64,000 nt of DNA from JBBRMW01 sp965246845 (GTDB taxonomy: Bacteria > Chloroflexota > Anaerolineae > Aggregatilineales > UBA2796): NCBI GenBank assembly GCA_965246845.1, contig CBDFFR010000012.1, positions 310,001 through 374,000 of the forward strand. The letters are read 5' to 3'. Shown in pieces: positions 38,750-47,060 of this stretch; the stretch's first letter is position 1, and each line of letters starts with the position of its first letter. The position numbers and the translations under genes were made by a program. The notes beneath the pieces were generated by a model. The model ran no database searches, was not told the origin of the DNA, and saw only the letters and a program-made list of their open reading frames with translations.

Positions 38750-40532
38750 CGTTTATATCCTTCTTCACCAGAAACCGACCGATAGCGAGCAAGTCCAGCC
38801 CGCTATTGTGGAAAGTATTCCACGCATTCTGCGGCGTATTCACAATCGGTTCGCCGCGCAGGTTGAAGCTCGTGTTGAGCAGCACCGGGACGCCCGTAAT
38901 CTCCCCAAAGCGGCGCACTACCTCATAATAGCGGTAGTTGGTCGCGGCGTCGATGGTTTGCAGGCGACCCGTGCCGCCGGCGTGCGTCGTGGCCGGGATG
39001 ATCGTCCGCTTGTTTTCGACAACCGGGCTGACCATCAGCATAAACTTCGGCGGCATCTGTTTCGCAATATCGGGGAAGTCGAAATATTCCGTCGCGCGCT
39101 CCGCGAGGACCACCGGCGCGAACGGTCGGAACGGCTCGCGGAATTTGATCTTCGTGTTGACGATTTCCTTCATCTCCACGCGGCGCGGGTCCGCGAGGAT
39201 CGAGCGGTTGCCGAGGGCGCGTGGTCCCCACTCGAAACGGCCTTGATGCCAGCCGATGACCTTGCCCGCTGCGAGCGCTTCGGCTACGCGGTCGAGCAGC
39301 GTTTCATCGTCCTCGACGAATTCGTACGCGATCCCGGCACTTTCGAGGAATGCGCGCGTCTCCCCGTCGCTATATTCCTCGCCCCAATAGGCATGGTCCA
39401 TCACGAACGCGCGCGGCTTGCCGAGGACGCAATGATATGCCCACAGCGCCGCGCCGAGCGCCCCGCCATCATCACCCGCCGCAGGCTGGATGTAGATTTC
39501 CTCAAAGGGCGTTTCGTGCAGGATTTTGAAATTGGCAACCGAATTGAGCGCGACGCCGCCCGCGAAGGCGAGCTTCTTCAACCCCGTTTTTTCGTAAAGT
39601 GACCGCGCCATTTTGAGCAGCGCGTCTTCGGTCACAGCCTGCACGCTGGCCGCCACATCCGCGTAATACTGGTTTGTCTGCATGGCCGCTTCACCCGCGC
39701 GTTCAGGATTGGTCTGCATCGTGAAGAAGTCGTCGGATGACGGGCGGCGCTCGCCGAACAGATCATTGAAGCGGCGGTTATAAGTTTCGGTCGCGGAATA
39801 ATGGAACGAGAAATAATCCATCGCGAGTTCAAAGGAGCCATCCGCGTTGATGTGGATCAGCTTTTGAACCTTGTCGATGTACTTGGGCTGGCCGTAGGGA
39901 GCCATACCCATCACCTTGTATTCACCCTCGTTGACTTTGAAGCCGAGAAACGCGGTGAAGGCCGAATAGAGCAGGCCGAGCGAATGCGGGAAGCGCTGCT
40001 CCGCGAAAAGTTCAATCTCGTTGCGGCCTGTGCCATCCCAATCGGCCTTCGCGCGCCCCATCGTGGTCGTAGTCCATTCGCCCACGCCGTCCACCGTGAG
40101 GACCGCCGCCTCATCGAAGGGCGAGCAGAAGAACGCGCTGGCCGCGTGCGTCATGTGGTGGTCCGCGAAGAGGATGCGCTTTTGTGCAATATTCAGGCGC
40201 GTGTGAATCGTGCTTTTCACCCACAGCTTTTGCGGGAGCCATGCCAGCATCGCTTCCTGCCACACGTCGCGCGAACGCGGAAACGTACCGAGCGCGGACA
40301 TCAGAATACGCTCGAATTTGACGAGCGGCTTTTCGTAGAAAACCACGTATTCGAGGTCCTGCGCGGTGATCCCGGCCTTGCGCAGGCAGAATTCAATGGC
40401 CTGCGCGGGGTAGCTACTGTCGTTCTTGATACGCGAGAAGCGCTCTTCCATCGAGGCCGCGACGAGCTTGCCATCCTGAATGAGTGCGGCGGCGGAGTCG
40501 TGATAGAAGCAGGAGATGCCGAGGATATACAT
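38742..40532 (-). CDS. O-carbamoyltransferase, NodU/CmcH family
   Basis: These enzymes transfer a carbamoyl group from carbamoyl phosphate through carbamoyl-AMP onto a hydroxyl of a sugar or natural product. The start YILGISCFYHDSAAALIQDG, ADHHMTHAASAFF (about 130-142), VLTVDGVGEW and the C-terminal domain RFEWGPRALGNRSILADPR followed by KFREPFRPFAPVV are family signatures. At 596 residues it has the usual length. It lies in a minus-strand cluster: small membrane protein, this enzyme, DUF5989-like, second membrane protein. Such clusters occur in polysaccharide loci, so a surface-glycan target is likely. Confidence 0.94.
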   Translation of the reverse strand: MYILGISCFYHDSAAALIQDGKLVAASMEERFSRIKNDSSYPAQAIEFCLRKAGITAQDLEYVVFYEKPLVKFERILMSALGTFPRSRDVWQEAMLAWLPQKLWVKSTIHTRLNIAQKRILFADHHMTHAASAFFCSPFDEAAVLTVDGVGEWTTTTMGRAKADWDGTGRNEIELFAEQRFPHSLGLLYSAFTAFLGFKVNEGEYKVMGMAPYGQPKYIDKVQKLIHINADGSFELAMDYFSFHYSATETYNRRFNDLFGERRPSSDDFFTMQTNPERAGEAAMQTNQYYADVAASVQAVTEDALLKMARSLYEKTGLKKLAFAGGVALNSVANFKILHETPFEEIYIQPAAGDDGGALGAALWAYHCVLGKPRAFVMDHAYWGEEYSDGETRAFLESAGIAYEFVEDDETLLDRVAEALAAGKVIGWHQGRFEWGPRALGNRSILADPRRVEMKEIVNTKIKFREPFRPFAPVVLAERATEYFDFPDIAKQMPPKFMLMVSPVVENKRTIIPATTHAGGTGRLQTIDAATNYRYYEVVRRFGEITGVPVLLNTSFNLRGEPIVNTPQNAWNTFHNSGLDLLAIGRFLVKKDINDA

Positions 40533-40535
40533 ACG

Positions 40536-40775
40536 CTAGAACTGATTCCGCGCGTCATCGAGCGCCGCGCTGACGGGTTTGCGCACGAGCCAGCCGGAGC
40601 TGCGGCGCAGCTTGAGCGGGTCCGTCAACAGGCGCGCACCGACCGCAAACGGCACAAGGATCGTGTAGTAGAACGCGACCGTCGTAAAGCGCCCGACATA
40701 ATTGCCATTGATATGCCCGATGATCTTCCAGCGGTCCCAGGCGATTTTGAAAATGCTCAATGCGGCTCCGTCCAT
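40536..40775 (-). CDS. Small membrane protein upstream of the carbamoyltransferase
   Basis: The product has a basic region (FKIAWDRWKIIG), one helix (FTTVAFYYTILVPFAVGARL) and the conserved-looking DPLKLRR-x-GW end. Similar short proteins with an FYF-x-VL-x-PFA helix and DPL motif accompany carbamoyltransferases in other genomes, as far as I recall. The start may be ATG 40775, or TTG 40760, which has GGAG 6 bases upstream. The stop is 3 bases before the carbamoyltransferase start, indicating one operon. Confidence 0.68.
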   Translation of the reverse strand: MDGAALSIFKIAWDRWKIIGHINGNYVGRFTTVAFYYTILVPFAVGARLLTDPLKLRRSSGWLVRKPVSAALDDARNQF

Positions 40776-40878
40776 GAAAGCGGAGCGCATTATGGCGGTT
40801 CGGGGGCGGGTTGTCAACGGCGGTCGCGTGACGAAAGCATTATGATAGCTGCATTTCTACTCAGCCTTGTAAGTAGGC

Positions 40879-41313
40879 TTACCCTAAATCATCATGATGG
40901 ATTGACCATCCATCACCGAGCAATTTGACGGTAGCGGCCTGGGTCCCATCTACAGTGGCTTGCAGTGTCCCTCCATTTTTATTAGTAGCGTCAATTTGCT
41001 GCCATGTAACTCCGGCGAGCGGTATTTTGATTCGTTTAATCCACTCCCAATGGTTGTCCTGTTTGTATCCCCAACTCAAGTAGAGAAAGCGCTGTTTTGG
41101 TTTCCCATGCACGTAAGCGCCAGTCCAATCGGGGGCTTCTCCACCCGCAGTTTTTCGCAATTGCAGAGTACACTCGAACTGGAGTGAACCATCGGCCAGA
41201 GGCTGACCACTGAGCAGGTCTTGCGATTTGGTCTGCATTCCAAAGCGAGTTTGTATACTCTCTTCGGTTTGTGTTGGAGGGGATATACATATAATACGAA
41301 CGTTCACGTTCAT
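40879..41313 (-). CDS. DUF5990-like protein
   Basis: ATG 41313 with GGAG 7 bases upstream yields 144 residues. The pattern TRFGMQTKSQDLL, DGSLQFECTLQL, DWTGAYVHGKPKQRFLYLSW and IKIPLAGVTWQQI fits DUF5990, a small beta-rich family of unknown role. Base use is AT-richer than upstream genes (many A/T third positions), hinting at separate origin. It lies 91 bases downstream of the dual-OB gene on the same strand and could belong to that operon. Confidence 0.7.
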   Translation of the reverse strand: MNVNVRIICISPPTQTEESIQTRFGMQTKSQDLLSGQPLADGSLQFECTLQLRKTAGGEAPDWTGAYVHGKPKQRFLYLSWGYKQDNHWEWIKRIKIPLAGVTWQQIDATNKNGGTLQATVDGTQAATVKLLGDGWSIHHDDLG

Positions 41314-41404
41314 TTGTCGTCTCCATCCACTATTGTTCAGTGTCACCTCAACCAGAATGAATAATTTTAACGAATGTACGTTGTCATTCGATATTCCCAA
41401 ACCC

Positions 41405-42151
41405 TCAATCTGACCGTAATTCCGCGTAGGTCTTGCCCTTCGCGTAGTCAGTCGGGAAGCCGTAGATGCCATTGATTTGCAGGTGGCAGCAATCCGGGTG
41501 CTTGTCCCAATTGGCGCGTGTGAGGCCGATCCGCAGGTAGACTGTTTGGCCTTCCATGCGGCGCATGAAGATGTCGCACACCTCATCGGGTGAGTACCCG
41601 TGCTTGCGCGCAGTAGAGAGCCAGTAGCGGAAGGTGAGATCGGTCGGGTTGAGGCGATACTGCGCGCCCGCCGGGTCGGTAAAGGTGACGTGCGCGTGCG
41701 GCGTATCCTCGCGCCAGAACAGATCGAGCGCGTTCAACGTCACCGGACCGACCGTACCAAGCGAACACCCGCCCTTCCCATGCGGCAGATACCAGCGCAT
41801 TTCTTCGTGCATGATTGGATGACCAAAGATGTCCGCGACGGCGGGCTGACTCTGCCGCTTGAGTAGCTTTTCGCGCGCTACCGCATCCAACGCGCCGACG
41901 ACCTTCCACTTATCATCCATCAATTGGAAATCTTCTGTGTGCGGCGGGTCCTTCTTCGGGAATGTCTTCACGCCGAGCAGAACCTGCGCGAAGGGCGTGA
42001 CGATGCGCCCGCCGTCATCGGTGAGCCACGTTTCGGGGATGTTACCCAATCGTGTCGGACGAATGCAGCGCCCAACCGGGTCATAGCCCGCGATACATAC
42101 GTGATCATTAGTCATGCGTGTGAGGTCGGTGATGGTTAAAACAAGGCGCAT
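41405..42151 (-). CDS. Dual OB-fold-like protein associated with DUF488
   Basis: The 248-residue protein starts LVLTITDLTRMTNDHVCIAG with YDPVGRCIRPTRL next, then PPHTEDFQLMDDKWKVV; these match proteins described as containing a dual OB domain that occur beside DUF488 genes. OB folds bind nucleic acid or oligosaccharide. The second half (LRIGLTRANWDKHPDCCHLQ, INGIYGFPTDYAKG) is conserved in the same family. It starts 12 bases after a DUF488 stop, forming an operon of two DUF488 genes plus this one. Biochemical role unknown. Confidence 0.65.
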   Translation of the reverse strand: MRLVLTITDLTRMTNDHVCIAGYDPVGRCIRPTRLGNIPETWLTDDGGRIVTPFAQVLLGVKTFPKKDPPHTEDFQLMDDKWKVVGALDAVAREKLLKRQSQPAVADIFGHPIMHEEMRWYLPHGKGGCSLGTVGPVTLNALDLFWREDTPHAHVTFTDPAGAQYRLNPTDLTFRYWLSTARKHGYSPDEVCDIFMRRMEGQTVYLRIGLTRANWDKHPDCCHLQINGIYGFPTDYAKGKTYAELRSD

Positions 42152-42163
42152 GGTCGTCTGCTT

Positions 42164-42604
42164 TCAAATCAGGTGAATGACTTCGACATCGTGCCAGACC
42201 CGCGCGATCCGCTCCGCGACCAGACGGCGGTGGCATTGCTCCGGGGTCGCCTCGCTACACAGCAGGCAACACGCACGCGACTGGAATAACGGCTCATCCA
42301 ATGCGTGCGGGATGTTCCGCTCATCCATCAATGCTTCAAAGCGCGTGACGTAGCGCTCCCAATCGTGATCTTTTCGATAATCCGAAAGGATGCTATCGGT
42401 TGGCGCGAGTTCGGGCATGTAGCGATATTCGCACTTCAAAATGGCATTTAGAAAAAAGGGTAAATCCGGGAATTTCGCGAACCCGGCAAGCTGGCTGACA
42501 TTGTGCAGCCGCGTATCGATCAGGCATTTCACGCCCGCATCGCCAAGAAGCGTGAAAAACTGTTCGGCGGTTTTGTGGGTGAAGCCAATCGTGAATAGTT
42601 TCAT
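42164..42604 (-). CDS. DUF488 family protein (second copy)
   Basis: The 146-residue protein has FTIGFTHKTAEQFFTLL, LIDTRLHNVSQLAGFAK and the C-terminal signature LLCSEATPEQCHRRLVAERI, in which two Cys and a His are invariant in DUF488. Compared with the upstream paralogue, the DVR-x-x-P motif is DTRLHN, so it belongs to a different DUF488 subgroup. It begins 9 bases after that gene's stop. Confidence 0.85.
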   Translation of the reverse strand: MKLFTIGFTHKTAEQFFTLLGDAGVKCLIDTRLHNVSQLAGFAKFPDLPFFLNAILKCEYRYMPELAPTDSILSDYRKDHDWERYVTRFEALMDERNIPHALDEPLFQSRACCLLCSEATPEQCHRRLVAERIARVWHDVEVIHLI

Positions 42605-42613
42605 GTGGATCGA

Positions 42614-43141
42614 TTACAGGAGCGAAAGCTGTTCGGGTTCATCCGCGCCCGCCTCGATCTTGCCTGTTTTGCGAATATGCAGGACCGATACACCCCGCGC
42701 CAGCAACGTCCGCTGGATGAGTTTCTTGCGGTGGCACATATCGGGGTTTTCTTCGCTGCACATGATCGCCGTCCGGTATTGCCCCGCGATTTCGAGCAAC
42801 CGCACGATCCCTTCCTTGTATGTATCCGTCTCCGCGAGCAGGCGATAATCGACAATATCCAGAAAGTCGTGACGGTCCGCGTCTTCCGCGCTGACCGCGC
42901 CGCCGCGATAGAGCGCCGGGTCCTTCGGGCGACCGCCCAGCTTTTCACCCGCGTAGCTGTATTTTATGCCCGCGGCGTGCAGCGCGGCGTGCAGCGGCTT
43001 CTGGTTGAAGTGCGGGACGTACTTGCTATAGGGAGCCGAGCGCACGTCGATCAACGCCTCGATTTTGTGTTGATCAAGCAGAGCGATGAATTCTTCAATC
43101 GCGAGGTTGCCGTGTCCAATGGTGTATATCACGAGCGCCAT
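42614..43141 (-). CDS. DUF488 family protein (first copy)
   Basis: The 175-residue protein has all DUF488 hallmarks: YTIGHGNLAIEEFIALL at the start, LIDVRSAPYSKYVPHFNQ, YAGEKLGGRP and the end IMCSEENPDMCHRKKLIQ. The conserved Asp-Val-Arg, Cys-Ser and Cys-His residues suggest a catalytic or metal site, but no activity is established to my knowledge. It is the first gene of a minus-strand operon with a second DUF488 and a dual-OB-like gene. Confidence 0.88.
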   Translation of the reverse strand: MALVIYTIGHGNLAIEEFIALLDQHKIEALIDVRSAPYSKYVPHFNQKPLHAALHAAGIKYSYAGEKLGGRPKDPALYRGGAVSAEDADRHDFLDIVDYRLLAETDTYKEGIVRLLEIAGQYRTAIMCSEENPDMCHRKKLIQRTLLARGVSVLHIRKTGKIEAGADEPEQLSLL

Positions 43142-43160
43142 AGTATTTTCATTTTAGCGC

Positions 43161-43192
43161 AAGAAAACGGCCTCACCAACAGGCGAGGCCGT
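43161..43192 (-). terminator. Intrinsic terminator after the three-repeat secreted protein
   Basis: On the minus strand ACGGCCTC (43192-43185) pairs with GAGGCCGT (43174-43167) around a 10-base loop, followed by TTTTCTT. It separates the secreted protein gene from the DUF488 operon. Confidence 0.87.
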
Positions 43193-43224
43193 CACAATTT
43201 CATTCGATTTTTCAGGCCGCGAGA

Positions 43225-44322
43225 TTATCCGATGCGGAAGTACCCGGTCGCAATCACGCCCGGCACATCGCGCAAGCTGACTTCGACCGCATAATTGCCC
43301 GGCAGGAAACCCGGCTGGAACGAGTAGAAGTAAACCCATGCCGAACCGTTGCCACTGCCAAGCCACTGCTGCTGAATCTCGACCACAAACCCGCCATTGC
43401 GAAACAACCGCGCGACAACCGCCCCGCCCGCAGGTGCATTCGTGTGATTCCAGCGGACGAAAATCTGTTGAAGGTATGCGGGCAAGACGCTGTAGCTCTG
43501 GCCGTATGGCGTCGTGCTGAACGTAACATTGGAGAAAACGCCTGTCGTCGTCGTTGCGCTCCCGATACTGAATGTCACCTCGTCGCGCACGCCCGGAAGC
43601 GCGGGGAATGAGACGACCACGCGCCAGTTCCCGGCAGGCAGACCATTGATGTAATCGTAGAGTGAGATGTTCGAGACGCGGCCAGTCGCGCCAAGATAGC
43701 CGCTCCACGCTTCCTGTACGGTGCGGAACAGCGCCCCATTCACATACCAGTCACGCTGGACGAGCGTGCCGACCGGGATATTCGCGTAGCCGAAACGGAT
43801 GTACACCGCCTGTGTCCCCGCCGGAAAGACGTTCGCTGCGTTCGCCAGTGGCGTCAGCGCGGTGGTCAGGTCATAGACCTGTGCGCCGGGGGCGGGAACG
43901 GACGGCTCGACCGCAATCACGAACGATCCCGCTATGACCGAGGCCGGATAGCTCGCAAGCGAGATTGCCACCTGCCACGTCCCCGGCGTCAGCCCTTCCG
44001 TGAAGTCGTAGACGGAAATACTCGTCAGTCGGCCAGCGCTACCCCATGCCGGGTTCCACGCTTCGGCGCGTTGAAACTGGAACTGACCATCTCTGTACCA
44101 ATCGCGCACGAGGGTCGTTCCCGGCGGCACATTCACATAATCGAACGCGACGAAGACCTGCTTAATCCCCGGTGTGAAGGCGGGATACGCCGGACCGCCC
44201 TGTACGGCGCTGAACGCGAGGTTGGAGAAATAGGGCGATTGCGCGGATGCACGCTGCGCTGGGAACGCAAGTCCTGTTGCGAGGAAGACGAACAGACCAA
44301 TAATCAGGAATAGCCGTCGCAT
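43225..44322 (-). CDS. Secreted protein with three tandem beta domains
   Basis: ATG 44322, with AAGGA 9 bases upstream, starts a signal peptide (RRLFLIIGLFVFLATGLAFP, cleavage after ASA). The 365-residue protein is three repeats of about 110 residues. Each has a start like SNLAFS or SNVTFS, a strand IKQVFVAFDYVNVPPGTTLV / TQAVYIRFGYANIPVGTLVQ / LQQIFVRWNHTNAPAGGAVV, then RDWY-x-(D/N)G-x-F, a Trp turn and G-x-x-PG-x-(W/Y)-x-V-x-(I/V)S at the end. This is an immunoglobulin-like layout for exported adhesins or binding modules. No catalytic motif is seen. Confidence 0.8.
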   Translation of the reverse strand: MRRLFLIIGLFVFLATGLAFPAQRASAQSPYFSNLAFSAVQGGPAYPAFTPGIKQVFVAFDYVNVPPGTTLVRDWYRDGQFQFQRAEAWNPAWGSAGRLTSISVYDFTEGLTPGTWQVAISLASYPASVIAGSFVIAVEPSVPAPGAQVYDLTTALTPLANAANVFPAGTQAVYIRFGYANIPVGTLVQRDWYVNGALFRTVQEAWSGYLGATGRVSNISLYDYINGLPAGNWRVVVSFPALPGVRDEVTFSIGSATTTTGVFSNVTFSTTPYGQSYSVLPAYLQQIFVRWNHTNAPAGGAVVARLFRNGGFVVEIQQQWLGSGNGSAWVYFYSFQPGFLPGNYAVEVSLRDVPGVIATGYFRIG

Positions 44323-44363
44323 TTCGATACGTCCTTCTATGGTAGCGCGAGCATTGCTGCCCG

Positions 44364-45962
44364 CTATTTCCGATAACGCCACTGGCCGCCTGTCATGGTT
44401 CCGACGGCATGAACATTCAAAATCTCGTCCGGGTCGACGGCATATAGGTCGCGGTCGAACACGGTCACATCCGCGAGGAAGCCGGGCGCGAGCTTGCCGA
44501 GTCGATCCTCCGTCCACCCAGCATAAGCCGGACCCTGCGTGTAGCCGCGCAGGGTTTCATCCATCGTCAGCCGCGCTTGTGGATACCAGCCGTCTGGTCC
44601 GGGCGAGCCATCCGCGCGCCGCCGCGTGACTGCTGCATGTATACCCTTGAGTGGATCGAACGGTTCGACCGGGCTGTCGCTGCCGAACGCGACCCGTGTA
44701 CCGAGGTCAAGCTGCATCCGCGCGTTGTAGCTATATTCCGAGCGTGCGCCCCAGAAGGCGTCAGCCATCGGGTAATCGGCGGTCGCGTGGATCGGCTGCA
44801 TCGAGGCGATCAAGTCCAGCGCGGCGAGCCGCCCCACGTCGTCCGGGTGGATGAGCTGTACATGCTCGACACGGTGACGCCGCGCCGACCGCGCGATACC
44901 GAGCGCCGCTTCTTCCGCGCGCACCGCCTCGAACACATCCAGAACGTCATGCACCGCCCGGTCTCCAATCGCGTGAATGGTCGTCGGCAGTCCCGCGCGG
45001 CTTGCTTGCGGGACCAACTCCGCCATTTCTTCCTTGTCTACCACCACGATACCGCGATTCTCCGGCTCCCCGCTGTACGGCTCGATCATGGCTGCTGTAC
45101 GGCTGCCCAACGCGCCATCCGCAAACAGCTTCAACGCGCCGATGCGCAGCCAATCGTCACCCAAGCCGAAGCGCACGCGCAGCCCGAAGGCGTGTTCGAT
45201 GAAGGCCTTGTTAATGTTCTTCAAAACGCGCAAGCCAAGGTCGCCGCTCGCGCGCAGCACCTGCAAACCCTCGAAGCAATCCTGATCATCGAAATCGTGA
45301 AAGCCCGTCAAACCCTTCTGCCAGGCCAGTTTTTGCGCGGCACGCATCGCATCTGCAACGGTAATGAGCGAAGGTGCGGGGATGCGGTCAGTGACGAGGT
45401 TGATCGCGATCTCGAAGAGGATGCCTGTTGGTTGGCCGGACGCATCGCGCTGAATCTCCCCGCCCGGCGGATTCGGCGTGTTGGCGGTGATCCCCGCGCT
45501 GTGCAGCGCTGCCGTGTTGACCCATGCCGCGTGTCCGCTGCGCGCTCGCAAGAAAATGGGGTTTGCAGACGACACGGGATCAAGATCGGCGGCAGTCGGG
45601 AACGCACCATCCGGCCAGCGTCCCTGCGCCCAACCATAACCTTGCAACCATTCTCCGGGTTGCTTGCCCTGCACTGCGAGCCGCACCCGCTCGATGGCCG
45701 CTGTTTTGGGCGAGACATCCATCAGGTCGATCCGTTGCAGGTTCATCGATGTCCAGAGCCAGTGCATGTGCGCGTCCACGATGCCGGGCAGGAGCATCGC
45801 GCCGCCCATGTCGTCAATCTGCGTATCGGGTCCGGCCAGCGCGCGGAGTTCGTCACCTCCGACGGCAAGGATACGGTCGCGGTGAATGGCGAGCGCTGAT
45901 GCACGCGGCTGGCGCGAGTCGAGCGTGTAAATGTTCGCGTTGAGAAGAAGGCGGTCGATCAT
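44364..45962 (-). CDS. Amidohydrolase, YtcJ-like (amidohydrolase 3)
   Basis: The 532-residue metal-dependent hydrolase has the N-terminal beta-sandwich start LLLNANIYTLD, the first metal pair in LLPGIVDAHMHW (about 57-68), HAAWVNTAALHSAGI, a conserved HDFDDQDCFEGLQ, TIHAIGDRAVHDVLD, HRVEHVQLIHPDD and AFGSDSPVEPFDP with the final Asp. YtcJ-like proteins hydrolyse amide or related bonds; the substrate is unknown. The ATG at 45962 lies 30 bases from IS copy 2, which was inserted next to the -10-like TACAAT and may have replaced the native promoter. Confidence 0.9.
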   Translation of the reverse strand: MIDRLLLNANIYTLDSRQPRASALAIHRDRILAVGGDELRALAGPDTQIDDMGGAMLLPGIVDAHMHWLWTSMNLQRIDLMDVSPKTAAIERVRLAVQGKQPGEWLQGYGWAQGRWPDGAFPTAADLDPVSSANPIFLRARSGHAAWVNTAALHSAGITANTPNPPGGEIQRDASGQPTGILFEIAINLVTDRIPAPSLITVADAMRAAQKLAWQKGLTGFHDFDDQDCFEGLQVLRASGDLGLRVLKNINKAFIEHAFGLRVRFGLGDDWLRIGALKLFADGALGSRTAAMIEPYSGEPENRGIVVVDKEEMAELVPQASRAGLPTTIHAIGDRAVHDVLDVFEAVRAEEAALGIARSARRHRVEHVQLIHPDDVGRLAALDLIASMQPIHATADYPMADAFWGARSEYSYNARMQLDLGTRVAFGSDSPVEPFDPLKGIHAAVTRRRADGSPGPDGWYPQARLTMDETLRGYTQGPAYAGWTEDRLGKLAPGFLADVTVFDRDLYAVDPDEILNVHAVGTMTGGQWRYRK

Positions 45963-45992
45963 GGAAAAAATACCTGTTCAAAATTGTAGGAT

Positions 45993-46983
45993 ACGTCTGA
46001 TGTGGAATGAATTTGGCGAAAAGGGGAATGGGACGCAAGATTGAAGGTACCCCTACAGTCAATCGGACCCATTCCCATGACAAGTATAGACCTGGAAACG
46101 CTTTTGACCACGCTGTACGTGCTGGTAGACGACTGGTATCAAACAGAGGGACGGCATCTGCTAAAGGGTAAGACAGGCGCAAAAGCGCAGTTCAGCGACA
46201 GCGAATTGTTGACATTGCTGCTGGCGCATGATTTTGTGCCATATCCGGGCGAAACGCAGTATGTGGCATACATGCGTGCCAACCATCTGGACCTGTTTCC
46301 TAAGCTGGTGGACCAGAGCCAGTACAATCGACGCGGGCGAGCCTTACAAGCGGTGGTGGAAGCACTACGGCAAGCGTGGTTGGGGATGTTGGGTGGGTAT
46401 ACCTGCGAGTGCCTGCTGCTGGATACCAAACCTGTCCCGGTGGTAGGCTACAAACGGTCCAAAACACATAGTGACTTTGCAGGGTATGCCGGGTATGGTC
46501 AGTGTGCGGCGCGTAAGCTGCACTACTTCGGCTTCAAACTCGTGCTGCTGAGTACCTGCGACGGTCTGCCCGTCGTCTACGACCTGGTGGCTGCCAACAC
46601 CGACGAACGTCTTGCTGCCGAGAGTGTTCTGTACCGTGTCAACGACTGTGACATCCTGGCCGACAAGGGCTTTCTTGGCGCGGATTGGCAAGCCAGCATT
46701 GCCGATGAAACCGGCAACTGTGTCCTCACTCCCAAACGCGCCAACCAGTCCCAACAAAATCATCCGCTACTCGACGCCGCGCTGGGCAGTTTACGTGAAC
46801 GCATCGAAGGCGTCTTTCACCAACTCCAGAACACAGGGCGCAACCTTGAGCGCTTGCTTGCTAAAACGGTAGCTGGCTTGACCGCTCGCATCACCCTCAA
46901 AGTCACCTGTTTGGTTCTCAAGCGCTTGCTTGCCCGTGACTTTGCCTTTGACCTCCAAACCTTTTCCATTTCACATTAGACGT
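45993..46983 (+). mobile_element. IS982-family insertion sequence, copy 2
   Basis: The 991-base element is in opposite orientation to copy 1 and appears the same in sequence. Ends are ACGTCTGATGTGGAATG and, at the far end, CATTTCACATTAGACGT. The flanking 5-bp duplication is AGGAT (45988-45992 and 46984-46988). It lies between the amidohydrolase start and the epimerase gene. Confidence 0.93.
46077..46979 (+). CDS. IS982-type transposase (copy 2)
   Basis: The 300-residue product from ATG 46077 is the same, residue for residue as read here, as that of copy 1, including CLLLDTKPVPV, CDILADKGFLGA and LRERIEGVFHQL that supply the acidic triad. The stop codon lies in the terminal repeat. Intact reading and intact target duplications indicate a recent event. 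Confidence 0.93.
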   Translation: MTSIDLETLLTTLYVLVDDWYQTEGRHLLKGKTGAKAQFSDSELLTLLLAHDFVPYPGETQYVAYMRANHLDLFPKLVDQSQYNRRGRALQAVVEALRQAWLGMLGGYTCECLLLDTKPVPVVGYKRSKTHSDFAGYAGYGQCAARKLHYFGFKLVLLSTCDGLPVVYDLVAANTDERLAAESVLYRVNDCDILADKGFLGADWQASIADETGNCVLTPKRANQSQQNHPLLDAALGSLRERIEGVFHQLQNTGRNLERLLAKTVAGLTARITLKVTCLVLKRLLARDFAFDLQTFSISH

Positions 46984-47060
46984 AGGATATACAAGTTTTA
47001 TTGTAGCCGCCGTATTCCTGATACACTAGCGCAATAAATTCAATAGTTTTACGAGCATAA

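Noticed and set aside
17447..46983. Composite transposon bounded by the two IS982 copies
   Set aside because: Each copy has its own perfect target duplication, so they inserted independently; the enclosed DNA is mostly housekeeping genes.
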